Shown: positions 35,854 through 45,116 of the stretch, one piece after another
How the letters are laid out: every line of letters begins with the position of its first letter
How positions within the stretch are numbered: the stretch's first letter is position 1
NCBI RefSeq assembly: GCF_030944405.1
Contig: NZ_CP132339.1
Span: forward strand, 6,386,001 to 6,450,000
DNA from: Janthinobacterium sp. J1-1
GTDB taxonomy: Bacteria > Pseudomonadota > Gammaproteobacteria > Burkholderiales > Burkholderiaceae_D
Reading direction: 5' to 3'
DNA: 64,000 nucleotides
Made by a program: the position numbers and the translations under genes
Notes under the pieces: generated by a model
Seen by the model: the letters and a program-made list of their open reading frames with translations, nothing else
Told to the model about the DNA's origin: nothing
Database searches by the model: none

Positions 35854-36291
35854 TCAGCCTTGCGGTAGTGCTGCCATGAAGCCGGCGTAGGTCGACCATG
35901 CCGGGTCGGCCGCGCTGCGGATTTCAATCGGGAACTTCGGCCGCGGCGCCAGCGCCGTATTGAGGCGGTTGAAAAATTCCTCGCCCGACTGCGTGTAATA
36001 AATCCATTCGCGCAGGTTTTCGCCGGTCGACACCAGCGCCAGGGTGGCAAAGCCCTCTTCCTCGACCACCGGCGCCAGCGCCGCTTCCAGCTCTTCCATG
36101 TGCTCGCGCTCGTTCGGCGACGGCATGCCGGTCTCGTCTTCATAGCGCCAGGCGATGATGATGCGGTCCGGCTGCGACGACAGGTCCCAGTCGTCATGGA
36201 AGGTGTCGACATAGCGGTAGATGATGGCCATCTCGTCGCTATGGGTAACGACGGTGCCCCAGCTGCGGGCGGAAGTGGATTGTTGATTCAT
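35854..36291 (-). CDS. DUF695 domain protein
   Basis: 145 aa. The DUF695 signature is visible: WGTVVTHSDEMAIIYRYVDTF at the start, IIIAWRYED, then ALVSTGENLREWIYYTQSGEEFFNRLN near residue 90-115. Small soluble protein of unknown function. It is convergent with the beta-lactamase gene (stops adjacent). Start ATG 36291 with a weak ribosome binding site. Confidence 0.85.
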   Translation of the reverse strand: MNQQSTSARSWGTVVTHSDEMAIIYRYVDTFHDDWDLSSQPDRIIIAWRYEDETGMPSPNEREHMEELEAALAPVVEEEGFATLALVSTGENLREWIYYTQSGEEFFNRLNTALAPRPKFPIEIRSAADPAWSTYAGFMAALPQG

Positions 36292-36392
36292 GGCGGCATT
36301 CCGAGAGAAGAAAACAAGAGGCGCAGTCTACAGCCAGGCGGCAGCGATGTCGACCTGGTCAGTGCGGAAGCAGACCCCGAATCTCGCCCAAC

Positions 36393-37160
36393 TTAACGGT
36401 TGGCCACGATGAACAGGCGCGGAAAGGGCAGCAGCACCGTGCCGTCGGCCAGGGCGGGATACGCCTTGGCGATTGCTTCCTGGTAGCGCTGCAAAAAGGC
36501 CGCCTGTTGCGCATCGTCCAGCGGCGCCAGATATGGCTGCAGGGCGCTGCCCTTGAACCACTCCACCACCGCCGAGGCACCGGCCAGCGGATGATAATAC
36601 GTTGTGCGCCAGACATCAACGTGTTTGCAATGGGGCTGCAAGATCGCATAATAATCGCTGGCGCCATGGCGCGGATTGTGCCGGATCGCGCCGATCGTGG
36701 CCGACCAGGGCCCGTCCGCCGCCACTTCACGCGCCAGCCGGTGGGCTGGTTCGTCGAGGTTGTCCGGGGTCTGGATCGCCAGGCAGCCGCCGGGTGCGAG
36801 CTGGGCCGCCAGGTGCGGATACAGCGTGGCGTGGTCGGGCAACCATTGCAGCGAGGCGTTGGCCAGGATCACATCGACCTTGCCAGCCGGTGGCGCGTTC
36901 CAGGCCGCGATATCGGCAACCGCGAAATCGAGCGCCGGCAAACGCTTGCGCGCCGCCGCGACCATGTCTGCGGAACTGTCCAGGCCGCTGATGACTGCCT
37001 CGGGGAAACGATGGCGCAGCACTTCGGTCGAATTGCCGGGACCGCAACCGAGATCGACCGCCAGGTGGACTTCGCGCTGCGCGATGGCAGCCACCAGGTC
37101 GCGCACCGGGCGGGTACGTTCATTTTCAAATTCCGAGTATTGCTTTGCCGACCAAGTCAT
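36393..37160 (-). CDS. tam: Trans-aconitate 2-methyltransferase
   Basis: 255 aa class I SAM-dependent methyltransferase. Motif I is DLGCGPGNSTEVLRHRFP (about 36-53), followed by SGLDSSADMVAAAR and the acidic post-motifs VADIAAW and DVILANASLQWLPDH. The start MTWSAKQYSEFENERTRPVRDL is diagnostic of Tam, which methylates trans-aconitate, an inhibitor of aconitase. The ATG at 37160 follows AGGAG by 6 bases. It lies downstream of the lipase-module end gene at 37238 on the same strand, with a 77-base gap. Confidence 0.93.
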   Translation of the reverse strand: MTWSAKQYSEFENERTRPVRDLVAAIAQREVHLAVDLGCGPGNSTEVLRHRFPEAVISGLDSSADMVAAARKRLPALDFAVADIAAWNAPPAGKVDVILANASLQWLPDHATLYPHLAAQLAPGGCLAIQTPDNLDEPAHRLAREVAADGPWSATIGAIRHNPRHGASDYYAILQPHCKHVDVWRTTYYHPLAGASAVVEWFKGSALQPYLAPLDDAQQAAFLQRYQEAIAKAYPALADGTVLLPFPRLFIVANR

Positions 37161-37237
37161 CCTGAGCTCCTGTTGATAGGTGATGAAGCCATTATCGTTT
37201 CAATTCGTGCTTCCGGGAAAATCGTGCCGAACGGCAG

Positions 37238-37915
37238 CTACAGCACCGGCGGACAAGTCACCGTCCAGGCGTCATATTGCTGGCCGCTCCTGCGCAGCCA
37301 GACGCGGGCGTAACTGTTGCGGTCGCTTCTGAACACCAGCGCATACTGCTCCTGCGCCTGCGGCCGCGAGGCCCCCACATCGACCGCCGCCAGGCTGAAA
37401 TTCAAGGCCCGCAGCGGCGCACATTCGGTATTACCGGCCATCAGCAGACGTGCCCGCGCCAGCAACGGTTTCTGGTACAGCAACACGCCTTCCAGTTCCG
37501 CATCGGGCACGCGCTGCAGCAAGCGCACCGGCTCGGCCACCGGCCGGCAGGCGCCACGGTCCAGCCAGGCGTAATAGAGCTGCCCGCTCTCTTTCCACTT
37601 GGCCTGCTTGCCCGACCCCTGCAATACAAAGCTGGTGCGATGCGTGCGGCACAATGCGCCCTGGCCCCGGTGCGGCGGCGCTTCCGTGGTGGCGCTGACG
37701 GTCCAGCCGCGTCCGGAGGCATCGCGCGTGACATCGAACAGCATGCGCGCGGCTTTTTCACCGGGATGCGCCAGGGAATAAAAGGTCTCGAACGACTGGC
37801 GTTCCTCGCTGCTTGCCGCGCGGGTCGGCGGCGCGGCGGGCTCGGCAGCGCTGGCGGAAACGCCATAGGCCAGCCAGGCCAGCAGCGCCAGCGGACGCAG
37901 GGAAATAACTTGCAT
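37238..37915 (-). CDS. Exported protein, candidate immunity factor for the Tle3-type lipase
   Basis: 225 aa with a Sec signal (MQVISLRPLALLAWLAYGVS, cleavage near SASAAE) and no lipobox Cys, so probably periplasmic. Four Cys in the mature part (CRTHR, GACRP, TECAP, VTCPP) may form disulfides. No family is recognised. It is the last gene of the lipase module on this strand, 61 bases after the PAAR gene, with a good AAGGA five bases before the ATG. In Pseudomonas the Tle3 immunity Tli3 is a periplasmic lipoprotein between vgrG and tle3; here no gene lies there, so this is the best positional candidate. Function is inference. Confidence 0.6.
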   Translation of the reverse strand: MQVISLRPLALLAWLAYGVSASAAEPAAPPTRAASSEERQSFETFYSLAHPGEKAARMLFDVTRDASGRGWTVSATTEAPPHRGQGALCRTHRTSFVLQGSGKQAKWKESGQLYYAWLDRGACRPVAEPVRLLQRVPDAELEGVLLYQKPLLARARLLMAGNTECAPLRALNFSLAAVDVGASRPQAQEQYALVFRSDRNSYARVWLRRSGQQYDAWTVTCPPVL

Positions 37916-37976
37916 GCAATTCCTTGAGAGGTCGGTCGGGGAATTATAGATGAGCGGCAGGTGGATCAGGTGGAAC

Positions 37977-38243
37977 TCAGGTGTCACCATAAGTGGCGCC
38001 ACCGGCAATCAGCGTCGCGCCGCAACTGGTGCGGTCGCCTTCGAACGCCACCGCAATGCCATTGATGGTGTGGCGTTCGCTACCGCTGGAAATGGTGCAG
38101 CCGTTGTGACCCTTGACCGGGCAACTGCACAGGTCGCCCACACAGGCCACCGCGATGCCGCCCACCGTGAAATGGCTGGCGGCGCAGGACACCACCTTGC
38201 CACCATGCGTGGTGGCGTCGCCCATACGAATGACTTTGCGCAT
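37977..38243 (-). CDS. PAAR domain spike tip protein
   Basis: 88 aa single-domain PAAR protein. The start MRKVIRMGDATTHGGKVVS is followed by GGIAVACVGDLCSCPVKGHNGCTISSGSERHTINGIAVAFEGDRTSCGATLI: the paired Cys/His positions and PAAR-type beta repeats are intact. It forms the sharpened end of the VgrG spike. The ATG at 38243 follows a strong AGGAGGG; an in-frame codon further upstream is rejected. Ten bases after the Tla3 stop, so in the same operon. Confidence 0.95.
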   Translation of the reverse strand: MRKVIRMGDATTHGGKVVSCAASHFTVGGIAVACVGDLCSCPVKGHNGCTISSGSERHTINGIAVAFEGDRTSCGATLIAGGATYGDT

Positions 38244-38253
38244 GATTGCCCTC

Positions 38254-39870
38254 CTATTTCGTTGCCTGGTCTTCCAGCAGGGATTCCACCGATGGCGCCG
38301 CATAGTTGGCAGGGTCGACGGACGGCGTGACCCGGCTGCGGAAGATCTCGCGCGGCGCCTGCTCCTCGCGCACGGCGTCCGTCGGCGGCGTAATAAAGAT
38401 GATGCTCGCCTCATCGCGGTCGCGCAGGTTGATGGCCGCGCTGGCGCCGCCGTCGCGGTAGCTGCCCATCACGCCGATGGCCATCTGCACGAAAAAGGTG
38501 GCCGCGCCCGTATTGCCCAGGCGATGGTCGGTGTTGATGAACTGCGCTGACTTGCTGCTGTCGATCTCCGGCCCGCCCTGCTCCGCATACGCGTGCAGCA
38601 TGCCTTCGAGCATCAATTGCTGCGCCGGCTGCTTGCCGGTGGCGGCAATAATGCGTGCCGCTCCCTTGCTGCGCTCGGCTTCCGGCAAGGTCCGCAGCGC
38701 TTCCTGCCAGCCCGCGTTGAAGATCTTCTGCCGCTCGTCACGGCGCGTCACCGGCTTGCCGTTCTCGTCCTTGAATTTGACAAACACGGGCCGGTGCACA
38801 AAGCCGAACGACGGCAGGCGGTCGAAGGTTTCCATCTGCGCGCGGTTCCACGGTATCGGAAACCACGGCGTCGGTTTCCAGGTTTGCGGCGGATGGTTGA
38901 TCCACGGATTGATGGCATTGAACTGGTACAGGCCGGTGCCACGAACATCGGGACGCTGGGCGAATTTGGCGGTGGCGGCCAGCCATTCGGGGACGGTGGG
39001 TTGGCGCGGCATCATGATACTGGACCATATTGCCAGGACCGGTCTGGCAAGCGATCTCTTCAAATCGTAATACATGGCCCGCAACTGCTCATTCACAAAT
39101 TTATTTTCAGGATCGTCCCATATATACGGAAGCATGGATGCGACCCTCTCCCTGCGCGCCAGGATAAACACTGCGGTGGCATCGGGCATATCGGGGATGT
39201 AATAGCCATCTATCAGCTTCATCGGATCACCAGACTTGCGGTTCCCATCGCGGGTACCGACACTGTCTTCGGAATGCACCGCCACAAAAGGGACATCCGG
39301 ATGCGCATCAAAAAAAGCAAACACTTCGTTCAACAGATCATCGGGATGCTCATCGAGCTTCCAGGAAGCAATCGAAAAGAGATGCATGGGCATGCCACCT
39401 GTTTCCGCACCGGATACCAGTCCGGCTATCGGCTCATTCGGAGTCGGCAACTGAGCAGGATCAAGTATGGGCGAGCCAGCATAAAACGATGGCATTCCCC
39501 AGCAGATGGGGGTGAAATTGATGCCATTTTCCAGCGCATCATAGGCTCTGGTTCCGCTTCTGCCGTTCTTGTCCGTCCCCGTCCATGGATATTTCTTGGG
39601 ATCCTGCTCGCGTATGGTGGTAAAAGGACTTCCCTGTTGCAGAGCATCCCACAGCTTGCCTTGCCGGTACTTGTCGAGCGTGACACCCAGGCCGATCACC
39701 TCCAGCACATACTCGCGTTGCGTCTGTTCACTGGACTTGGCATTTGCCTCTGCCGACAGCTTCTCAGATATCTGCTGACGGGTGTCGCTCTTCGCGGCAG
39801 CGCCTATCCATAACACTCCGACAATCAAAACCAGCACTACCGATAAAAACCAGAATAGACGCAGCATCAT
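38254..39870 (-). CDS. tla3: T6SS lipase adaptor Tla3 (DUF2875)
   Basis: 538 aa. One N-terminal membrane helix (LFWFLSVVLVLIVGVLWIGAA, about 4-24) anchors a large soluble domain. DUF2875 marks include YVLEVIGLGVTLDKYRQGKLWDAL, a VHSEDSVGTRDGN segment and ICWGMPSFYAGSP. In Pseudomonas aeruginosa Tla3 is the adaptor required for loading the Tle3 phospholipase on VgrG2b. The order VgrG-Tle3-Tla3-PAAR here supports the same role. The ATG at 39870, after AAGGTGAT, is taken as start; an in-frame codon 27 bases upstream is less likely. Confidence 0.88.
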   Translation of the reverse strand: MMLRLFWFLSVVLVLIVGVLWIGAAAKSDTRQQISEKLSAEANAKSSEQTQREYVLEVIGLGVTLDKYRQGKLWDALQQGSPFTTIREQDPKKYPWTGTDKNGRSGTRAYDALENGINFTPICWGMPSFYAGSPILDPAQLPTPNEPIAGLVSGAETGGMPMHLFSIASWKLDEHPDDLLNEVFAFFDAHPDVPFVAVHSEDSVGTRDGNRKSGDPMKLIDGYYIPDMPDATAVFILARRERVASMLPYIWDDPENKFVNEQLRAMYYDLKRSLARPVLAIWSSIMMPRQPTVPEWLAATAKFAQRPDVRGTGLYQFNAINPWINHPPQTWKPTPWFPIPWNRAQMETFDRLPSFGFVHRPVFVKFKDENGKPVTRRDERQKIFNAGWQEALRTLPEAERSKGAARIIAATGKQPAQQLMLEGMLHAYAEQGGPEIDSSKSAQFINTDHRLGNTGAATFFVQMAIGVMGSYRDGGASAAINLRDRDEASIIFITPPTDAVREEQAPREIFRSRVTPSVDPANYAAPSVESLLEDQATK

Positions 39871-39931
39871 GATTATCACCTTTGAGCAAGATTGCATCGA
39901 ACGACATTGATGTTTATTTTTCCGCCGGCTT

Positions 39932-42181
39932 TTAAGTCACCACCTTCAGATTTTTTGTCTGAGAAATGACGATCTTCCACAAGCCACCTGACAGCAATGG
40001 CAGTCCTGCAGGCAATACACCGCTGTTGTAATAATCGATATTTCCGTTGATGATTACTTTCCTCCATGCTGGCTCGACAGCCAGATACACGGCATGCAAA
40101 GTACGAAAGTCTTGCGCCAACAGTATTCCATCCCTCGGCTTGTCAGTAGGGCCGGGAGTTTTCACCCGCCAATCCGCCACCGCACACAAATACGCATAAA
40201 ACTTCGGATCCGAACTGGCCTTGCCGCTGCCGATGGCCACGTCATACGCCGTTACCTGACTATGGTTTTTGGCGCTGCCGATAATCGAACTATGAAAAGA
40301 TTTGGCGCTCACTTCACGCTGCCAGCGCAGGCGCGCTTCATTCGGGCTTTCAGCAATCTTGGCCAAGACCTTGCTATCTATCTGGCGTTTTGCAGAGACG
40401 ACGGTGCGGCGGTCCAATTCGGGTTTCTTGTCCAGCCCTTTCTCCTTGTTATAGCTTGCCGTCATCAAGACCAGCTCACGTGCGCTGAGATCCTCTTCCT
40501 CATCGGGGAATTTCTGAGAGCCGCGCGGATCAGGTCGATACTCGCTGCGTAGCTGCATGCCGCGCCCGCTGGTCGGGGCGATCGTCGCTTCGCAGGGATC
40601 AACCTCCTCGACCGGCCCCCGATCTGTCGGCTTGCGATTTTTCATCATCGACGTAGCCGGAATATCTGCAGGATCGATTTGCGACATGCCGCGCAGGTCG
40701 GCTGGCACAGGCCTCAGCAATGCCTCGCCCGTGATGGTACGGATGCCATTGCGCTGTTCCGTCTTGCCGAGTTTGCTGTTGATAGGCCAGGCGACCTGCT
40801 TGTGCTGCGCACGATCGCTACGCAGCGTGACATCCACGTGCGACTGCTCTGTTTCCGTCTGCAGCCGTAAAGGAAAATCGAACGGTGGCGGCTTTCCCAC
40901 CAACGACACCGCATTTTTTCCTGTCGCAGGGTCCAGCCTTTCCTTGCTGCTGAATACGCGCTGGTAAAAACGCTGACCTAATTCCTCCAGCGGTTTGCGC
41001 ACATGGTCACGCACCACTTGCTTGCTGAGAACGCCTCTCTGGCCGTCATCATCGTAGACTTTCTCTTCGGTCGCGATCTCGCTCCCCATCGCAACATCAG
41101 CCACCCCATCCCAGCCCATGCCCTGGATATTGTCAAGCGCGACCGTCATATCTTCAGGGCAAAAATACAGGACCACCTTGCCTCGGTTGTCGCGGTCCGC
41201 TTCCGCTTTCCAGCCGCTGCCGACCATGCCACGATGCTGGTCTTCCTTCAAACCGGCAAAGACCGGCGCACCCGCCTTGCCACCGCCTTTGCCTACTCCC
41301 GCCACGATATTGACCAGGGTCTGCAGCCGCGCCGCCAGCGTCTGCATGCCATCAAGCAAATGATAATGGGGCAGCATGGCCGCATCCTCGCCGCCATCGA
41401 GCGAACTGAGAATTTTCATCAAAGAGGGAATTTCGTCGACCAGGCTGTAGGGCGGATGCATCAGGATCAGGGTGTCGGCCGGCGCCAGTCCCTTCTCCAT
41501 CAGCATGGCCTGCGCCAGCAGCGACAGCAAGCAGCCCTGGCTGTGCGCAACGATGCTGACGGTGTCACCGGGATCGTAATCGCGGATCATGGAAATCAGC
41601 GCGGCCAAGCGCTGCGCCGCCAGCACCATATACATGCGGCCCGGGGCAGTGCGCAAAGGCCGCAGGGCGTCACCCACCGGATCGAGCGGCGCATAAATGC
41701 CACGGCGCCACATGTCGGGCAGGCTGCTGGTGGCGTTGCCGAAAGGGCCGCCCTCTTTCGACAGATCCTTGTCCAGCCTGTTACCGTAACGGTCGATATA
41801 CTGGCCATTCATGGTGCCGCTCTTGTCCCCCACCTCACGGTAGCCCCAGTAGAACGGAATCACGGGGCTGTTCGTCTCTTCGTTGAAATTGCGCTTGAAA
41901 AACACGGCGTCCGGGTCTTCTTCCAGTTTGTCCTTGTCGGCGGCCACCGGCATGCGGTAGGACGCCGGCGTGAAGCCGCGCCCCAGGCGCTCCTTCAAGC
42001 CCTCGCACAGGCCGTGTTCCACCGCCTTGTAGCTGACTCCCAGGTCGTTGACGCCATGGACGATGATGATATTGCCCGGCAAATTGCGGCGTATCATCAC
42101 CTTCTTGCAGGCGGTGCGCTCGCACTGCAGGATGGTCATGTCCTTGCCCACCACATACGGTACTTTCGGATAGCTGCTCAT
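39932..42181 (-). CDS. tle3: T6SS lipase effector Tle3 (DUF3274)
   Basis: 749 aa alpha/beta-hydrolase. The oxyanion strand IIIVHGVNDLG (38-48) is followed by the nucleophile elbow S214 in VAHSQGCLLS (AHSQG variant of GxSxG). The rest carries the long DUF3274 C-terminal part typical of Tle3. The substrate is expected to be phospholipid of the target cell envelope. No signal peptide, as expected for a T6SS cargo. The ATG at 42181 overlaps the VgrG stop by four bases (ATGA). An adaptor, PAAR and a periplasmic candidate immunity gene lie downstream. Confidence 0.9.
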   Translation of the reverse strand: MSSYPKVPYVVGKDMTILQCERTACKKVMIRRNLPGNIIIVHGVNDLGVSYKAVEHGLCEGLKERLGRGFTPASYRMPVAADKDKLEEDPDAVFFKRNFNEETNSPVIPFYWGYREVGDKSGTMNGQYIDRYGNRLDKDLSKEGGPFGNATSSLPDMWRRGIYAPLDPVGDALRPLRTAPGRMYMVLAAQRLAALISMIRDYDPGDTVSIVAHSQGCLLSLLAQAMLMEKGLAPADTLILMHPPYSLVDEIPSLMKILSSLDGGEDAAMLPHYHLLDGMQTLAARLQTLVNIVAGVGKGGGKAGAPVFAGLKEDQHRGMVGSGWKAEADRDNRGKVVLYFCPEDMTVALDNIQGMGWDGVADVAMGSEIATEEKVYDDDGQRGVLSKQVVRDHVRKPLEELGQRFYQRVFSSKERLDPATGKNAVSLVGKPPPFDFPLRLQTETEQSHVDVTLRSDRAQHKQVAWPINSKLGKTEQRNGIRTITGEALLRPVPADLRGMSQIDPADIPATSMMKNRKPTDRGPVEEVDPCEATIAPTSGRGMQLRSEYRPDPRGSQKFPDEEEDLSARELVLMTASYNKEKGLDKKPELDRRTVVSAKRQIDSKVLAKIAESPNEARLRWQREVSAKSFHSSIIGSAKNHSQVTAYDVAIGSGKASSDPKFYAYLCAVADWRVKTPGPTDKPRDGILLAQDFRTLHAVYLAVEPAWRKVIINGNIDYYNSGVLPAGLPLLSGGLWKIVISQTKNLKVVT

Positions 42182-45024
42182 CCTCGCCCCCGCTGTTGTC
42201 CATCCTTGTTATTGAACACTTCGATGCCAGCCAGGTGCATGACATCACGCTCCAGCAGCTCGCTCTTGGCGGCCGCATCGCTGAGTCCATCCGCCGTCGA
42301 GCCATCGCCAAGTTTTACTTCAAACGAAGCTTGCGGCGCCAGTTGCGGTTCCTGCTGGCCGTCGTCGTCCTCATACTGAAAGATGAATTGCTGGTCGGCC
42401 GGGGCATCGGCAAAGCCCGGCAATTGCGCTTCCATGGTTTGCGCGTCGCCGAAGGCAAAGCTGGGCGCGTTGAATTTCAGTGGCGACTCGCTGCCCACGG
42501 TAATGCCGTCGGCGATGCGGATAAAGGCGCCGTGCTTGGAGATCAACACGATCTCGTCGGCCATGACCGTGACCTTGCCCTCGCTGGCCGTCAGCTTGAG
42601 ATTCTTGCCTGCATTGATATCGGTGTCGTCGTGCTGGCTTTGCAGCAGCAGCTTGCCGTGATGGGCGATGGCGCGCAGGCCGTCCGCATGGGCAAACAGG
42701 GAAATGCCCTTGCCGGCGTTCACGCTGCAGCCCAGGCCCGCCACCCATTGCAGATGCTGCTGCGCCACCGTATCGATATTGCTGGCGGCATAGCTGATGA
42801 TGGCCTTGGAACTGGCAAAGCTGATGCCGGCCGGCGCCGTGACGGCGATCACGGGCGCACCGCCGGGCTCGGCGCGCGGTTCGGTATTGCTGGCACCCTC
42901 CCAGTTTTTCAGGTCCTGCCGCAGTTCCTGCTGCGCCTGTTCTTCATGCTTGCCGCCCTCGTGGCTGGCCGCGTACCTGCCCAGCGAGCGGAACAGGTCC
43001 AGGCAATTGTCCATCAGCGCCAGCATCTCGCCGCGCGCCATCTGGCCGCCTTCCGCATCGAGCCGCTGCCAGGCCGACAGCAGCATGCCCTTGCCGGCAC
43101 GCAGCGACAGTTGTTCGTCGGTACGCAGTTCCGCGCCTTCGCCGCGCGCTGCGCCCTGGCCATCCTGGCCACTGAGCCGCTCGCGTGACAGCCAGCCCAG
43201 GTTCAATTGCGAAACGCCATGGTCGCTGGCCAGCCGGGCATTGATCTTTCCCTGCCTGTCATCGAAGCGCAGCTGATTGGCACGCCCGCCCTTGATTTCA
43301 CGGCTTTTCATGCCCGACAAATAGCGGTTGCCGGGCAACTCACCCGCATCGGACAGGGCTACCGGCTGCGCGCTGTGGTTATACAGCTGGCCGACGATCA
43401 CCGGCAGGTCCGGGTCGCCGCCTGGAAACGCCAGCAAGACTTCGCTGCCCACCCGTGGCAAACCGAGGAAACCGCACTGGCGGCCACTGCCAGGGCCGTT
43501 GCCGGCCCAGCTCGACGCCACGCGCACCCAGGCGGAATCGGCGTCGGTATCGCCCGCGCCGGTGCCGCGCGCATGTTGATGGTCAACCAGGCGGGTGGCG
43601 GGAAAACGCACTTTCACCCGGCCATGCGCATCGCAATGCACCTCTTCATTTGCCGGCCCCACCACCAGCGCGCTTTGCATGGCCAGCGGCGGCAGGTCGG
43701 TACGGGGATCATAGGCCGGCACGATGGGCACGCCACGCCGTACGGCCGTCAAGGCGACATGCATGCGCATGGGGCCGTGCGCCACCATGGCGTCGACATC
43801 GCGTTGCAGCAGCGCATCGCCTTCCTGCAGCCAGCGGTTGCGCTCGAACAAGCGCCGCACGCGCGCGGCCAGCGCCTGCGGCAGATTGTTCTGCGCGGCC
43901 ACTTGCAGCGAGGTGACGACAAAGTCGCGTTCAACCGCAGGCAAGCGGTCGATATCGGGATGGCCAAGCAAGGTGAAATATGCGCCCGCGCACAGGTCGC
44001 GCACGCTGCCTTCGGCATGGAAACAATGGCTGGCGTAATCGTGACGCTGCATCGCCAGCATGCCCAGATGACACAGCTCTTCATGGTCCGAGGCGCCCGT
44101 TTGCGCCGTGCGTGGCGGCAACACCAGATAATCGTCGAGCGTGGCGGCCAGCGCATTGCCGTGCATGCCGCCCGTCATCTCGGCCGACATGAAGGCACGT
44201 CCGCGCGGATGCTCCTCGTTCCAGCGATGACGCGTAACCTTTCCCGCTTGCAAGGTACGCACCTCGCTCCAGGCACTCAGGGTATCGCGCTCTTCGGTAG
44301 CCCGTTCCGCATGGTAGCGCACGCTGCCCGCCGCACTCTGCCGCAAGCCATCGGCATGGTTGAACAGTACCAGGGTGTGCGACGGTGCCGCCGGCGCATG
44401 GGCCGGGCATGGGTTGCCGGCACGAAAAAACCAGCCCACCCCGCTGCGCGCCAGCAAGCGGCGCACGAAGGCCGCATCGGACTCGTTATGCTGCATCACG
44501 AATTCGCGCTGCGGATAGCTTTCCGCTTCAAAAAAATCCGCATAGGCATACTGAAAGGCATGGGCCAGGATGCTGTTGCTGCGTATCCATTCATCCAGCA
44601 GCAGCTGGACGATCTCGATATCGCTCTGGCGGCGAAACACGCGCGTATTGACGCGCTTTTCCATAATGGAAAATACATCGGTGAATACCAGCTGATAGCT
44701 GGCCAGGCCGCCATCGCTGTCGCCGGCGCTGGCTTCGGTGACGATGCCGCACACGCTGGACAGCTGGCCCTGGTCGGTGACCATATCGAGCGCGGCCGGC
44801 AAGGCGATCAGGCTGGCCAGCGGCAGGCCGGCATGGCGCGACACGCACAGCAGGCGATACGCGATGCCGCCGCAAATGGCTTGTCGGCCAAACACGGTCT
44901 GCGGTATCAAGGCGCCCGCTGGCAGGTCAGGCGCGGACGCCAGGCGCAAGCGCAGAGGGCGGTTTGCGCCCAGGGCATGGTCCTGCTCGAAAAATGCTGG
45001 AAAATCGTCGCCGCCACCGTCCAT
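42178..45024 (-). CDS. vgrG: Type VI spike protein VgrG with DUF2345, module 2
   Basis: 948 aa VgrG of the long type. Gp27-like part with FRRQSDIEIVQLLLDEWIRS and a MQHNESDAAFVRRLLARSGVGWF domain-3 segment at about 130-210, OB-fold with EVHCDAHGRVKVRF and DSAWVRVASSWAGNG, gp5/DUF2345 region with GDPDLPVIVGQLYNHSAQP, then ISFASSKAI and KVTVMADEIVLISK-type beta-helix. A tail of about 60 residues after ISF/AFGDAQTM is acidic and may dock the Tle3/Tla3 complex. ATG at 45024 follows GGAGG. First gene of the lipase module. Confidence 0.95.
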   Translation of the reverse strand: MDGGGDDFPAFFEQDHALGANRPLRLRLASAPDLPAGALIPQTVFGRQAICGGIAYRLLCVSRHAGLPLASLIALPAALDMVTDQGQLSSVCGIVTEASAGDSDGGLASYQLVFTDVFSIMEKRVNTRVFRRQSDIEIVQLLLDEWIRSNSILAHAFQYAYADFFEAESYPQREFVMQHNESDAAFVRRLLARSGVGWFFRAGNPCPAHAPAAPSHTLVLFNHADGLRQSAAGSVRYHAERATEERDTLSAWSEVRTLQAGKVTRHRWNEEHPRGRAFMSAEMTGGMHGNALAATLDDYLVLPPRTAQTGASDHEELCHLGMLAMQRHDYASHCFHAEGSVRDLCAGAYFTLLGHPDIDRLPAVERDFVVTSLQVAAQNNLPQALAARVRRLFERNRWLQEGDALLQRDVDAMVAHGPMRMHVALTAVRRGVPIVPAYDPRTDLPPLAMQSALVVGPANEEVHCDAHGRVKVRFPATRLVDHQHARGTGAGDTDADSAWVRVASSWAGNGPGSGRQCGFLGLPRVGSEVLLAFPGGDPDLPVIVGQLYNHSAQPVALSDAGELPGNRYLSGMKSREIKGGRANQLRFDDRQGKINARLASDHGVSQLNLGWLSRERLSGQDGQGAARGEGAELRTDEQLSLRAGKGMLLSAWQRLDAEGGQMARGEMLALMDNCLDLFRSLGRYAASHEGGKHEEQAQQELRQDLKNWEGASNTEPRAEPGGAPVIAVTAPAGISFASSKAIISYAASNIDTVAQQHLQWVAGLGCSVNAGKGISLFAHADGLRAIAHHGKLLLQSQHDDTDINAGKNLKLTASEGKVTVMADEIVLISKHGAFIRIADGITVGSESPLKFNAPSFAFGDAQTMEAQLPGFADAPADQQFIFQYEDDDGQQEPQLAPQASFEVKLGDGSTADGLSDAAAKSELLERDVMHLAGIEVFNNKDGQQRGRG

Positions 45025-45116
45025 CGCCGCCTCCGGAACTTGCCTTGAAAAAACGACAATGCCACGGGAAGGCGGGGTGATACTTGATTTTTAGCAACTA
45101 GTCTTGCCAGTCGCAG

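Noticed and set aside
41003..42379. 458-codon open frame opposite the Tle3 lipase
   Set aside because: Shadow of the lipase frame; no motif or ribosome site.
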